From Anaeromyxobacter_A sp035636195 (GTDB lineage: Bacteria > Myxococcota > Myxococcia > Myxococcales > Anaeromyxobacteraceae), in contig DASPZP010000120.1 of the NCBI GenBank assembly GCA_035636195.1, forward strand, positions 1 through 23,019: a stretch of 23,019 nt of DNA, given 5' to 3'. Shown piece by piece: positions 12,832-23,019 of this stretch (position 1 is the first letter of the stretch; each line of letters starts with the position of its first letter). The translations under genes were made by a program, and so were the position numbers. Under the pieces are notes generated by a model, which saw only the letters and a program-made list of their open reading frames with translations, made no database searches and was not told where the DNA came from.

Positions 12832-13752
12832 CTAGGCGCCGGCGAGCGCGACGGCGACCTCGCCGGCCACGCACGCGTTCGCCTCGAGGAGGGCCACGTT
12901 GGCCGCCCGGGCGCCGCCCGCGGTGGCGCGGTCGAGCGCCTGCAAGAGGAAGGGGGTGAGGAGCTTGCCGGAGAGGTGCCGCGCGCGTGCCTCGGCGAGC
13001 GCCTCGGCGAGGGCGCCCTCGACCTCGGCGGGATCGAGCGATGCCGGGGGCGGGACGCAGAGGAGCACGCCCTCGCTGCGCTCCAGGACCTGCCAGTGCA
13101 GCCGGAGGAGCGCCGCCATCTCCGAGGCGCCGTCCACCCGGTGCTCGAGCCGGACGCCGCTCTGCGCGACGTAGAAGGCGGGCATCTCCGAGGTGCGCCA
13201 GCCCACCACCGAGACGCAGAGCGACTCGAGCTCCTCGGCGGTGGCGGCGAGGTCGAGGATGACCTTGGGGCCGGCCGCGACCACGCACACCGGGTGCCGC
13301 GACAGCTCGAGCAGGTCGGAGGAGCGATCGCGCAGCGCCCCGTCGTGCGGCCCGGCGCGGTGCACGCCGCCCACCCCGCCCGTGGCGAAGACGCGGATGC
13401 CGACCCGGGCCGCGAGCGCCATCGTGGCCGACACGGTCGTGCCCGCGTCGCGGCGCTCCAGGAGCAGGGCGGCCACATCGCGCACCCCGGCCTTGGCGGC
13501 CCGGGTGCTGGGGTCGGCGAGGCGGGCGAGCTCCGCATCGCTCGCGCCGATGGCCACCCGCCCGCCGAACAGCCCGATGAACGCCGGCACCGCGCCGGCC
13601 GCCCGCACCGCCGCGGCGCAGCGGTGGGCCGCCTCGAGGTTGGCGGGCGGCGGCAGCCCATGGGCGATCACGCTCGTCTCGAGCGCCACCACCGCCCGGC
13701 CGATGGCGAGCGCGTCACGGACCTCGGGGGCGATCTGGAGGGTGGCGTCCAC
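12832..13752 (-). CDS. psuG: Pseudouridine-5'-phosphate glycosidase
   Basis: This 306-residue enzyme splits pseudouridine 5'-phosphate into uracil and ribose 5-phosphate, breaking the C-C glycosidic bond. Family signatures are all visible: VALETSVIAHGLPPPAN (catalytic Glu25 region), KAGVRDV (Lys87, Asp92), FATGGVGGVHR (122-132), SSDLLEL (Asp146) and AAGPKVILDLAATAEELESL (Lys163, the Schiff-base-type lysine). The frame is open upstream to ATG 13839, but GTG 13752 gives the normal length and start. The upstream sequence has no ribosome-binding site; a TACACT -10-like element ends seven bases before the GTG, which would make the message leaderless. In many bacteria psuG pairs with the kinase psuK; here it is followed by rnd and no kinase is in view. 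Confidence 0.9.
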   Translation of the reverse strand: MDATLQIAPEVRDALAIGRAVVALETSVIAHGLPPPANLEAAHRCAAAVRAAGAVPAFIGLFGGRVAIGASDAELARLADPSTRAAKAGVRDVAALLLERRDAGTTVSATMALAARVGIRVFATGGVGGVHRAGPHDGALRDRSSDLLELSRHPVCVVAAGPKVILDLAATAEELESLCVSVVGWRTSEMPAFYVAQSGVRLEHRVDGASEMAALLRLHWQVLERSEGVLLCVPPPASLDPAEVEGALAEALAEARARHLSGKLLTPFLLQALDRATAGGARAANVALLEANACVAGEVAVALAGA

Positions 13753-13825
13753 GCGCGGCAGTGTAGCGCGCCGGCGCCCCGGCGGCATCCGCGGCGCTCC
13801 GGGCGGACGTGCTATGGAGCGGTGG

Positions 13826-14637
13826 ATGGCCGCTCCCACCCCTCCGACCGGCGCTGATGCCGCCCGGGGCGCGCGCCTGCGTGGCCACCTCCTCGCCGCC
13901 TATGCCGCGCTGTCCATGGTCTGCTTCTTCCTCGTCCAGCTGCCGGTGATGCTCCTCACCGGCTCGGCGGACTTCTCCATCTGGCTCGCGCGGCGGGCGT
14001 GGGCCCCCTCCGCACTCTGGCTGGCTGGCGCGCGGCTGGAGATCGACGACCGGGCCGGCTTCCCCGAAGGGCCCGCCATCTACGTCAGCAACCACGAGAG
14101 CGCGCTCGACGCGTGGGTCCTGTTCCGCACCATTCCCCGCGACGGGCTGCGCTTCATCGCGAAGCAGGAGCTGTTCCGCATCCCCGTCTTCGGCTGGTAC
14201 CTGCGCCTCGCGCGCTTCGTGCCCGTCGATCGCGCGCACCGCGCGCGCGCCGTCCAGGCGCTCCAGGAGGCGGGGCGTATCGTCCGCGCCGGCACCTCCC
14301 TCATCGCCTTTCCCGAAGGCACCCGCAGCGCGGATGGCCACGTCCAGCCCTTCAAGAAGGGCGCGTTCGTGGTGGCGACGGAGGCGGGCGTGCCGGTGGT
14401 GCCGATCGCATCGCCGGCGCCGCGGCCCTGAACCCCAAGGGCAGGCTCGAGGTGCGCCGCGGCGTCATTCGCGTCGAGGTGGGCGCGCCGCTCACCCCGC
14501 ACGACTTCTCCGACAAGGACGCCCTGCTGCGCGAGGTGCGGCGCCGCATCATCGCGCTGCACCTCGGGCTGGGCGGGCTGGGCGGAGACGTGGAGGACGC
14601 GGTGGCCGGGGCGGGAGTCGAAGGCGACCGCCGCTAG
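13826..14637 (+). pseudogene. PlsC-type 1-acyl-glycerol-3-phosphate acyltransferase, interrupted by a one-base frameshift
   Basis: The first frame (13826-14431) encodes 201 residues. There is a membrane segment near 17-45 (LLAAYAALSMVCFFLVQLPVMLL), then NHESALD (His90, Asp95) and FPEGTRS (Glu164), the acyltransferase catalytic and glycerophosphate-binding motifs, then GVPVVPIA. It then runs into SPAPRP and a stop. The expected continuation IAGAAALNPKGRLEVRRGVIRVEVGAPL is found in the -1 frame, running to 14637. One base, probably a C, appears to be missing between 14409 and 14410 (GC-ATC where GCC-ATC would be expected). No slippery heptamer is present, so programmed frameshifting is unlikely. 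Either the gene is a recent pseudogene, the truncated protein is made, or the sequence has an error. The start ATG 13826 follows GGAGCGG; ATG 13814 is an alternative. The enzyme normally makes phosphatidate from lysophosphatidate. Confidence 0.75.
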
Positions 14638-14678
14638 CGCGGCGCCGCGTTCGCATCTGAGCGCGCGGCGAGTGCACC

Positions 14679-14708
14679 TTGTCGGTCCGGGCGATCCGGG
14701 GCTAGGCT
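14679..14708 (+). promoter_or_regulatory. Sigma70-like promoter of the membrane-protein gene
   Basis: TTGTCG (14679-14684) and TAGGCT (14703-14708) are 18 bases apart, the same layout as the promoter at 7248. Transcription would begin near 14715, about four bases before ATG 14719, and no ribosome-binding site is seen. Confidence 0.45.
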
Positions 14709-14718
14709 CCCCCCGAGC

Positions 14719-15210
14719 ATGGCCACCCGCACCGATCTGCCGGTCGTCCCGGCGCCGAACGCCCGGGCGCACCCGCCCGCGACCCTCGCCCTCCGGCTGC
14801 GGGCGCGCGCGACCGAGCTCGCCGACGGCTTTCGCCGCTCCGATCGCTTCTTCAAGATGCGCCTCGGCATCATCGCCGCCTGGGCCGTCCTCTCCGTCGC
14901 CACGCTCTGGGGCGCCTGCGCCACCCCCGGGCCGACGAACGCGCTCGGCGCCGACGTGCAGGTGAACGGCGATTCGATCATGGGCGTGCAGCTGCTCGTC
15001 CGGAACGAGTCGGCGCACATCTGGGAGGACGTCGTCCTCACCGTCGACGACGGTTGGAAGTACACCCAGAGCACCATGCGTCCGCGCGATCTGGTGGTCG
15101 TCTCGCTCTCGTCCTTCCGCCGCGGCGACGAGGCGCCGCCGCGCGACTACCGCCCGCGCGCGCTCGCCATCTCCTGCGCCCAGGGCACCGGCCACTTCGA
15201 GCTCCACTGA
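14719..15210 (+). CDS. Conserved-looking single-pass membrane protein of unknown function
   Basis: I do not recognise this 163-residue protein. Residues 1-46 are cytoplasmic-type, Arg/Ala-rich, with a short amphipathic part (LADGFRRSDRFFKMR). Residues 47-69 (MRLGIIAAWAVLSVATLWGACA) are a transmembrane segment. The remainder (70-163) looks like an exported beta-rich domain: ADVQVNGDSIMGVQLLVRNESAHIWEDV, LTVDDGWKYTQ, then LVVVSLSSF. This strand pattern is reminiscent of small immunoglobulin-like or DUF-type periplasmic modules. With the predicted promoter at 14679 it would be translated from a nearly leaderless message. Its last 64 bases overlap, in antisense, the end of the fliJ-like gene. Confidence 0.68.
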   Translation: MATRTDLPVVPAPNARAHPPATLALRLRARATELADGFRRSDRFFKMRLGIIAAWAVLSVATLWGACATPGPTNALGADVQVNGDSIMGVQLLVRNESAHIWEDVVLTVDDGWKYTQSTMRPRDLVVVSLSSFRRGDEAPPRDYRPRALAISCAQGTGHFELH

Positions 15211-15596
15211 CGGTCGTCCTGCTCCGCCTCGGCGCCCCGCGCGCGCTCCCGTCGCCGCCCGTCCTCCCGGCGCTCGCGAGCGCGGTCGACGAGCTCGCGC
15301 TCCTGCCGCGCCCGCCGGTGAGCCTCCGCCGCAGCGCTGGCCTCGCGCCCGGCCCGGGCGGACGCCTCCACCGCCAGCGCCGCCCGCGCCCGGAGCCGCG
15401 CGCGAGCGCAGGCGCTCAGCCGGAGGGTTGCGCCGCTGAGGGCGAGCGCCGGCGAGCCCCACTGAGCTCGCCCTGCTGCGCACCGCTCCGCGGCGGCCCG
15501 CTCCAGCGCCGCGAGCGCTGCGACGAGCGCGCCAGCCGCGGCATCCTCCTGCCGGGCCCTCAGCCAGGCCAGCCGGCGCAACGGATCGGCGCTCAC
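15147..15596 (-). CDS. FliJ/SctO-like export chaperone (coiled coil)
   Basis: This 149-residue Arg/Ala/Glu-rich protein is predicted to be one long helical coiled coil, like FliJ and SctO, which sit at the centre of the type III ATPase ring and help escort substrates. It has no invariant motif; support comes from composition, from length (FliJ is about 147), and from position after the ATPase gene. GTG 15596 overlaps the fliI stop as GTGA, so translation is coupled. The opening MSADPLRRLAWLRARQEDAAAG is typical of FliJ N-termini. The last part (QWSSKWPVPWAQEMASARGR) is less helical and is encoded opposite the end of the plus-strand gene, so the true end is the least certain part. Confidence 0.6.
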   Translation of the reverse strand: MSADPLRRLAWLRARQEDAAAGALVAALAALERAAAERCAAGRAQWGSPALALSGATLRLSACARARLRARAALAVEASARAGREASAAAEAHRRARQERELVDRARERREDGRRRERARGAEAEQDDRQWSSKWPVPWAQEMASARGR

Positions 15597-16906
15597 GCCA
15601 GCGCCTCCTCGAGCGCGGCCAGCGCGCCGGGCAGGGTCGAGCGCTCGGCGCTCTCCTGGCGCAGGAAGCGCTCCAGCGCCGGCAGCCTCGAGAGCGCCTC
15701 GTCGGCCTCGGGATCGCTCCCCGCCCGGTAGGCGCCGAGCGCGATGAGGTCGCGCTGCCGCTCGTGGGCAGCGAGGAGCCGGCGCACCCGCCCGGCGAGC
15801 GCCCGGTGGTGCGAATCCGCCACCGCCGGCATGACCCGCGACACGCTCTGCAGGACGTCCACCGCCGGGAAGTGACCGCGCGCCGCCAGCTGCCGATCGA
15901 GCACGACGTGTCCGTCGAGGATTCCGCGCACCTCGTCCGCGATGGGCTCCTCCAGGTCCCCCCCGGCCACGAGGACGGTATAGACGGCCGTGATCGTCCC
16001 GCGGGCCCGCTGACCGGTGCGCTCGAGGAGCCTCGGCAGCGCCGCGAAGACGGAGGGGGGGTAACCCTGCCGTGCCGGCGGCTCACCCGCCGCCAGGCCC
16101 ACCTCGCGCTGCGCGCGCGCGAACCGCGTCACGCTGTCGAGGAGGAGCAGGACGCGCCTTCCCTCCACCTCGGCGAACCACTCGGCCAGCGCGGTGGCGA
16201 CGTGCGCCGCCCTCAGCCGCACCAGGGCCGGCGCGTCACTCGTCGCGGCCACCACCACGCTCCGGGCCAGCCCGGCCTGGCCGAGCGACTCCTCGACGAA
16301 GTCGCGCACCTCGCGGCCGCGCTCCCCGACGAGCCCCACCACCACCACCTCCGCCTCGCTCCCACGGGCGATCTGTCCGAGCAGGCTCGACTTCCCGACG
16401 CCGGCCCCCGCGAACAGCCCGATGCGCTGCCCCTCCCCCGCCGTGAGGAGCGCGTCGATGGCGCGGACGCCGAGCGCGAGCGGCGCGGTGACGCGCGGAC
16501 GCTGCAGCGGCGAGGGCGCTGGGCGGTCGACGCCCCAGGGCGCGAGGTCACCCGGCAGCGGTCGCCCGTCGATGGGCTGTCCCAGCCCGTCGAGGACGCG
16601 CCCCAGCAACCCTGGCCCTGCTCGGACGGCGAAGGGGCGGCCGGTGGCCGTCGCGGCGGCGCCGACGCCGAGCCCGCGCGTCTCGCCGAGTGGCAGCAGG
16701 ACCGCCTCGTCCCCACGGAAGCCGACCACCTCAGCCAGCAGCGGCTCGGCGTTCGGGCGCTCCAGCTCCACGAGCTCGCCCTGGCGGACCTCGCCGAGCG
16801 ACGCGCGCACCGCGAGCCCCGTCAGCTCCAGCACCCTCCCGCGGCACGCGAGCGGCGCCCGCGCCGGCAGCGCGGCCCCTCGTCGCGCGAGCTCGATGGG
16901 CCTCAC
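15593..16906 (-). CDS. fliI: FliI/SctN-family type III export ATPase
   Basis: This 437-residue ATPase belongs to the flagellar/type III secretion branch of F1-beta-like rotary ATPases. It powers unfolding and chaperone release at the export gate. The P-loop is GAGVGKSS (167-174), the catalytic region VGLVGERGREVRDFVEE follows (191-206), Walker B is VLLLLDSVTRFARAQREVG (252-270), and the family signature GYPPSVFAALPRLLERTG is at 281-298. LEEPIADEVRGILDGH fits either FliI or SctN. ATG 16906 overlaps the fliH stop (ATGA), and fliJ overlaps its stop, so the three genes form a tight unit. I cannot decide between a flagellar and a non-flagellar system: no flagellin, ring or export-gate gene is in the window. 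The symbol is provisional. Confidence 0.85.
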   Translation of the reverse strand: MRPIELARRGAALPARAPLACRGRVLELTGLAVRASLGEVRQGELVELERPNAEPLLAEVVGFRGDEAVLLPLGETRGLGVGAAATATGRPFAVRAGPGLLGRVLDGLGQPIDGRPLPGDLAPWGVDRPAPSPLQRPRVTAPLALGVRAIDALLTAGEGQRIGLFAGAGVGKSSLLGQIARGSEAEVVVVGLVGERGREVRDFVEESLGQAGLARSVVVAATSDAPALVRLRAAHVATALAEWFAEVEGRRVLLLLDSVTRFARAQREVGLAAGEPPARQGYPPSVFAALPRLLERTGQRARGTITAVYTVLVAGGDLEEPIADEVRGILDGHVVLDRQLAARGHFPAVDVLQSVSRVMPAVADSHHRALAGRVRRLLAAHERQRDLIALGAYRAGSDPEADEALSRLPALERFLRQESAERSTLPGALAALEEALA

Positions 16907-17529
16907 CAGGTCACCTCCTCGGCGCCCCGGCGCAAGGCGCGGCCGAGCGCCTCGAGCTGCTCGGTGAGACGCGCGTCGTAGCTGCCAGCCTCGGTCTCGA
17001 CCAGGACCCCGCCGCGCCCGACCGTCTCATCGCCGACCAGGGCGACGCGGCGCGCCCCGGGGAGAGACCCGAGCAGCTGCGGCTCGGCGGCGCGGAGGGC
17101 GGCGAGGTCCTCGGGGTGGGCGCGGAGCCTGACTTCGCTGCGCTGCCGCGCCGCATCGAGCGCCCGGCTCGCCACTTCCACCACCGCCCCCCCGTCTCGC
17201 TCGGCGATCCGGGACAGGACGCGCCCGGCCACCGCCAGCGCGAGCTCGACCAGCTCGGCCTCGGCCCGGGCCAGCAGCTCGTCGTGCAGGAGTGCCGCCC
17301 GCACCACGATCTCGGTGGCGCGCGCGAGGCCCTCTTCCCGGCCGGCCGAGGCGGCCTCCGTTCGCAGGACGTCGGCGTCCGCGCGCGCCTGCACGAGGAG
17401 CTCCGCCGCTCGACGTCGACCCTCCGCCTCCGTCTCGCGCGCCAGCTCGCGGGCGTCGCGCACCACGGCCGGAATACGCCGGCTAGCGGGTGTCCAGGGC
17501 AGCGCTGCCGCCGGTGCGACGATGGTCAT
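16903..17529 (-). CDS. fliH: FliH/SctL-like ATPase regulator (stator)
   Basis: This 208-residue protein matches the FliH/SctL family, which dimerises, binds and restrains the export ATPase, and docks it to the sorting platform. Residues 20-100 are a long charged helix with the Ala-x3-Ala heptad look (RDARELARETEAEGRRRAAELLVQ, in parts). The C-terminal half (about 85-208) has the vacuolar-ATPase-subunit-E-like fold signatures: LALAVAGRVLSRI, RLRAHPEDLAALR, then VGDETVGRGGVLVETEAGSYDARL, the last being the most diagnostic. Its stop overlaps the ATPase start. The upstream 210 bases up to the sigma-factor gene hold hairpins but no convincing promoter or ribosome-binding site; CGTAC directly precedes ATG 17529. 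The symbol is provisional for the same reason as for the ATPase. Confidence 0.78.
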   Translation of the reverse strand: MTIVAPAAALPWTPASRRIPAVVRDARELARETEAEGRRRAAELLVQARADADVLRTEAASAGREEGLARATEIVVRAALLHDELLARAEAELVELALAVAGRVLSRIAERDGGAVVEVASRALDAARQRSEVRLRAHPEDLAALRAAEPQLLGSLPGARRVALVGDETVGRGGVLVETEAGSYDARLTEQLEALGRALRRGAEEVTW

Positions 17530-17596
17530 GTACGAGGCCGGGCTGCACGGGGCGTGCCCCCTCGCGCGCCGGGGCGAGGGCCCCCTTGGCGCGTTC

Positions 17597-17614
17597 GGCC
17601 GGAGGCCTCCGGCC
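17597..17614. repeat. Perfect 18-base palindrome upstream of fliH
   Basis: GGCCGGAGGCCTCCGGCC reads the same on both strands, and the flanks TTC/GGAA extend it imperfectly. It lies about 70 bases before the fliH start. It could be an operator or an RNA hairpin; no T tract follows on either strand. Confidence 0.55.
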
Positions 17615-17680
17615 CGGAACGGCTACCCGGAACAGTCGCGCCGCAACCCCCACGGCCGCGCCGCGGTCCACGAATGGCGA

Positions 17681-17711
17681 AGGGCCCGCCGCCTCTTCGG
17701 CAGTGGGCCCT
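17681..17711 (-). terminator. Hairpin downstream of the sigma-factor gene
   Basis: AGGGCCCGCCGCC (17681-17693) pairs with GGCAGTGGGCCCT (17699-17711) with one mismatch and one wobble around a five-base loop. It begins 28 bases after the sigma-factor stop codon. There is no T run, so a terminator or RNA-stability role is inferred from position and stem strength. Confidence 0.5.
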
Positions 17712-17739
17712 CCGAGAGCTTCGAGCGGCCGTGAGGCGT

Positions 17740-18477
17740 CTAGGCGGCGCTCTCCATGTCATCCCCGCCGACCGGCTCGAGGTAGCGGTTCAGGAACTGC
17801 TTCGTCTTCAGCTCCACCTGGCGAACGCGCTCGCGGGAGACCCCCCAGCGCTTGCCGATCTCCTCCAGCGTCTTCGGCGAGTCCTGCTGCAACCGATTGT
17901 GGACGATGTCCCAGCCCAGCTCGCCGATACGCTTGCGCACCTTGCCGAGCGCGTCGCGGACCTCGCGATCGCCCTCGGCCGAGAGGTAGCTGTCCTCGGG
18001 ACCGGGCCCGTCGTCCTCGATGCGCTCGAGGTGGGTGACGTCGCCCTCCTCGTCAATGGCGCTGTCGAGCGACAGGTCGGGCTGCGCCACCGTGCCGCTC
18101 TGAGGCCGCACGGTGGAGCGGGCTTCCTTGAGGTACTTGCCGATATAGGCGCGGATCCACCAGACGGCGTAGGTGGAGAAGCGGGTCCCGGCGTGTGGGT
18201 CGAACTTCTCGACGGCGCGCATCAGCCCGACGTTGCCCTCCTGGATGAGGTCGTCGAGCCGCACGGTGCCGCGGCGCTGCTTGCGGGCGATGGCGACCAC
18301 GAAAGCGAGATTGTGGCGGACCAGCTTCTGCTTGGCGGACGGTTCTCCCTTCCGCGCCCGGAGCGCGAGGGCGTGCTCGTCTTCCCGCGTCAGCGGCGGG
18401 AAGTCGCGCACGGCCCTCAGGTAAGGCGCCAGTTCCTCGAATTCTCTGCTGCTGCGCTGGGTGGTGGCAGTCCTCAT
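17740..18477 (-). CDS. RpoH-like group 3 sigma-70 family factor
   Basis: This 245-residue alternative sigma factor should direct RNA polymerase to a stress or developmental regulon. Region 2 is clear: NLAFVVAIARKQRR (2.1), LDDLIQEGNVGLMRAVEKFDP (2.2, about 74-94), TRFSTYAVWWIRAYIGKYL (2.3-2.4, about 98-116). Region 4 is PKTLEEIGKRWGVSRERVRQVELKTKQFL (201-229), with the helix-turn-helix that reads the -35. The middle (SLDSAIDEEGDVTHLERIEDDGPGPED) has the RpoH-type layout, but the QRKLFFNLR RpoH box is absent. The family also includes the myxobacterial SigB/SigC-type factors, so I leave the symbol empty. ATG 18477 is preferred over 18504 because AGGTGAGG lies just before it. It is monocistronic with its own promoter at 18534-18562. 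Confidence 0.85.
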   Translation of the reverse strand: MRTATTQRSSREFEELAPYLRAVRDFPPLTREDEHALALRARKGEPSAKQKLVRHNLAFVVAIARKQRRGTVRLDDLIQEGNVGLMRAVEKFDPHAGTRFSTYAVWWIRAYIGKYLKEARSTVRPQSGTVAQPDLSLDSAIDEEGDVTHLERIEDDGPGPEDSYLSAEGDREVRDALGKVRKRIGELGWDIVHNRLQQDSPKTLEEIGKRWGVSRERVRQVELKTKQFLNRYLEPVGGDDMESAA

Positions 18478-18519
18478 GTCCTCACCTTGTCCTGCTCGCG
18501 GCACACCGTTGGGAAGGAG

Positions 18520-18529
18520 GTTACGTAAC
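18520..18529. promoter_or_regulatory. Operator-like palindrome at the sigma-gene transcription start
   Basis: GTTACGTAAC is a perfect 10-base palindrome that covers the predicted start of transcription (about 18527). It is AT-rich compared with the surroundings, as operators in GC-rich genomes often are. No known regulator is recognised. Confidence 0.4.
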
Positions 18530-18533
18530 GTGA

Positions 18534-18562
18534 GTTTAAAATAACTGGACCTGACGAGTCAA
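18534..18562 (-). promoter_or_regulatory. Promoter of the sigma-factor gene
   Basis: On the minus strand TTGACT (18562-18557) and TTAAAC (18539-18534) are 17 bases apart. The -35 matches five of six consensus bases; the -10 is weaker. The local AT-rich stretch stands out in this GC-rich window. The leader would be about 50 bases. Confidence 0.55.
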
Positions 18563-18808
18563 CCATTCACAAGCCAAGACGAGAGGGGCTGAGCTGAATC
18601 GGCAGCGCGTTCGGGTGCGCAACCGTGCTGGGAGGCACGCGTGTAGCGCGAATATGAGGCCCGAAGGGTCGATGGCCAGCACCCCGGCAGGTTTTTTTGA
18701 TGATCAGACGGGTAAGCATGGAAACTTGCACGTCATCAGGCCAGGAGGCTCTCTTGGGTCCTGTCCCGGGAGCCGATCCCGCGTCTGGCGGCCGAGCGCC
18801 TCGCCGCT
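18563..18808. other. Gene-free stretch between the rpoC terminator and the sigma-gene promoter
   Basis: About 250 bases with no convincing gene on either strand. It holds two small hairpins (GCGC...GCGC near 18605-18620, CGTGC-TGGGAG-GCACG near 18624-18639) and a seven-T run (18692-18698) on the plus strand with no strong stem in front. A short stretch (18590-18625) looks like a tRNA D-arm, but there is no anticodon or T arm. A small RNA cannot be excluded. Confidence 0.5.
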
Positions 18809-18853
18809 GGAAAAAGAAGCGGGCGGGCCCGGTCCGTGGACCGAGCCCGCCCG
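18809..18853 (-). terminator. Intrinsic terminator of rpoC
   Basis: On the minus strand CGGGCGGGCTCGGTCC and GGACCGGGCCCGCCCG form a 16-base-pair stem (18853-18820, one G-U wobble, tiny loop) followed by GCTTCTTTTTCC. This is a textbook terminator, 26 bases after the rpoC stop, and probably ends the rpoB-rpoC transcript. Confidence 0.88.
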
Positions 18854-18878
18854 AGAAAGCATGCCGCCGAGGTGAACC

Positions 18879-23019
<4,141 letters not shown>

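Noticed and set aside
14402..14431. Programmed -1 frameshift in the acyltransferase
   Set aside because: No slippery heptamer and no obvious downstream pseudoknot, so a simple one-base deletion or sequence error is the better explanation.
18590..18660. tRNA-like stretch (GAGCTGAATCGGCAGCGC)
   Set aside because: Only a D-arm-like piece; no GGTTCGA-type T arm, no acceptor pairing and no CCA-side structure.
18692..18698. Seven-T run as a plus-strand intrinsic terminator
   Set aside because: No strong stem directly upstream and no plus-strand gene that would need it.

Overview
This 23-kb window is very GC-rich DNA, with strong G/C at third codon positions and long antisense shadow reading frames almost everywhere. 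It most likely comes from a Myxococcota (deltaproteobacterial) chromosome, and an Anaeromyxobacter-like organism fits best. Supporting evidence is an imuA-imuB-dnaE2 mutagenesis cassette behind a Myxococcus-type LexA box, an RpoH-like group 3 sigma factor, a RegB/RegA redox pair, and the style of the CAP and lytic transglycosylase proteins. The assignment is inferred from gene content, not from a database search.

Layout. 1-3095 (minus): imuA, imuB and the 5' part of dnaE2, an SOS-type translesion synthesis operon, with a candidate LexA box in the promoter spacer. 3335-4303 (plus): a secreted Ser/Gly/Thr-rich protein, separated from the next, convergent operon by a hairpin terminator. 4396-7180 (minus): a redox-flavoured operon of regB-like sensor kinase, regA-like response regulator, degenerate receiver-like protein and thioredoxin. 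7286-9156 (plus): a DUF721/DciA-like protein coupled to a CAP-domain lipoprotein. 9214-9438 (minus): a small cysteine-motif protein. 9673-11922 (plus): an Slt70-like lytic transglycosylase. 11935-13752 (minus): psuG followed by RNase D. 13826-14637 (plus): a PlsC-type acyltransferase interrupted by a one-base frameshift. 14719-15210 (plus): a one-pass membrane protein of unknown function. 15147-17529 (minus): a FliH-FliI-FliJ (or SctL-SctN-SctO) ATPase module. 17740-18477 (minus): an RpoH-like sigma factor with its own promoter. 18879-23019 (minus): rpoC, cut at its 5' end by the window edge and closed by a strong intrinsic terminator.

How the genes may work together. ImuA, ImuB and DnaE2 form the known mutasome for damage-induced mutagenesis. 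RegB carries the quinone-binding GGxxNPF motif and the conserved cysteine of redox-sensing RegB/PrrB kinases; its operon ends with thioredoxin, so the whole operon may report on or manage redox state. RNase D yields nucleoside 5'-monophosphates and PsuG cleaves pseudouridine 5'-phosphate, so this pair could recycle modified RNA without a pseudouridine kinase. FliH, FliI and FliJ are an export-ATPase module with no other flagellar or type III secretion genes in view.

I found no tRNA, rRNA, CRISPR array, insertion sequence or prophage. The most notable signals are the LexA box, the redox operon with a RegA-like inverted repeat in its divergent promoter region, the psuG-rnd pair, the small cysteine protein, and two promoters that imply (nearly) leaderless transcripts.
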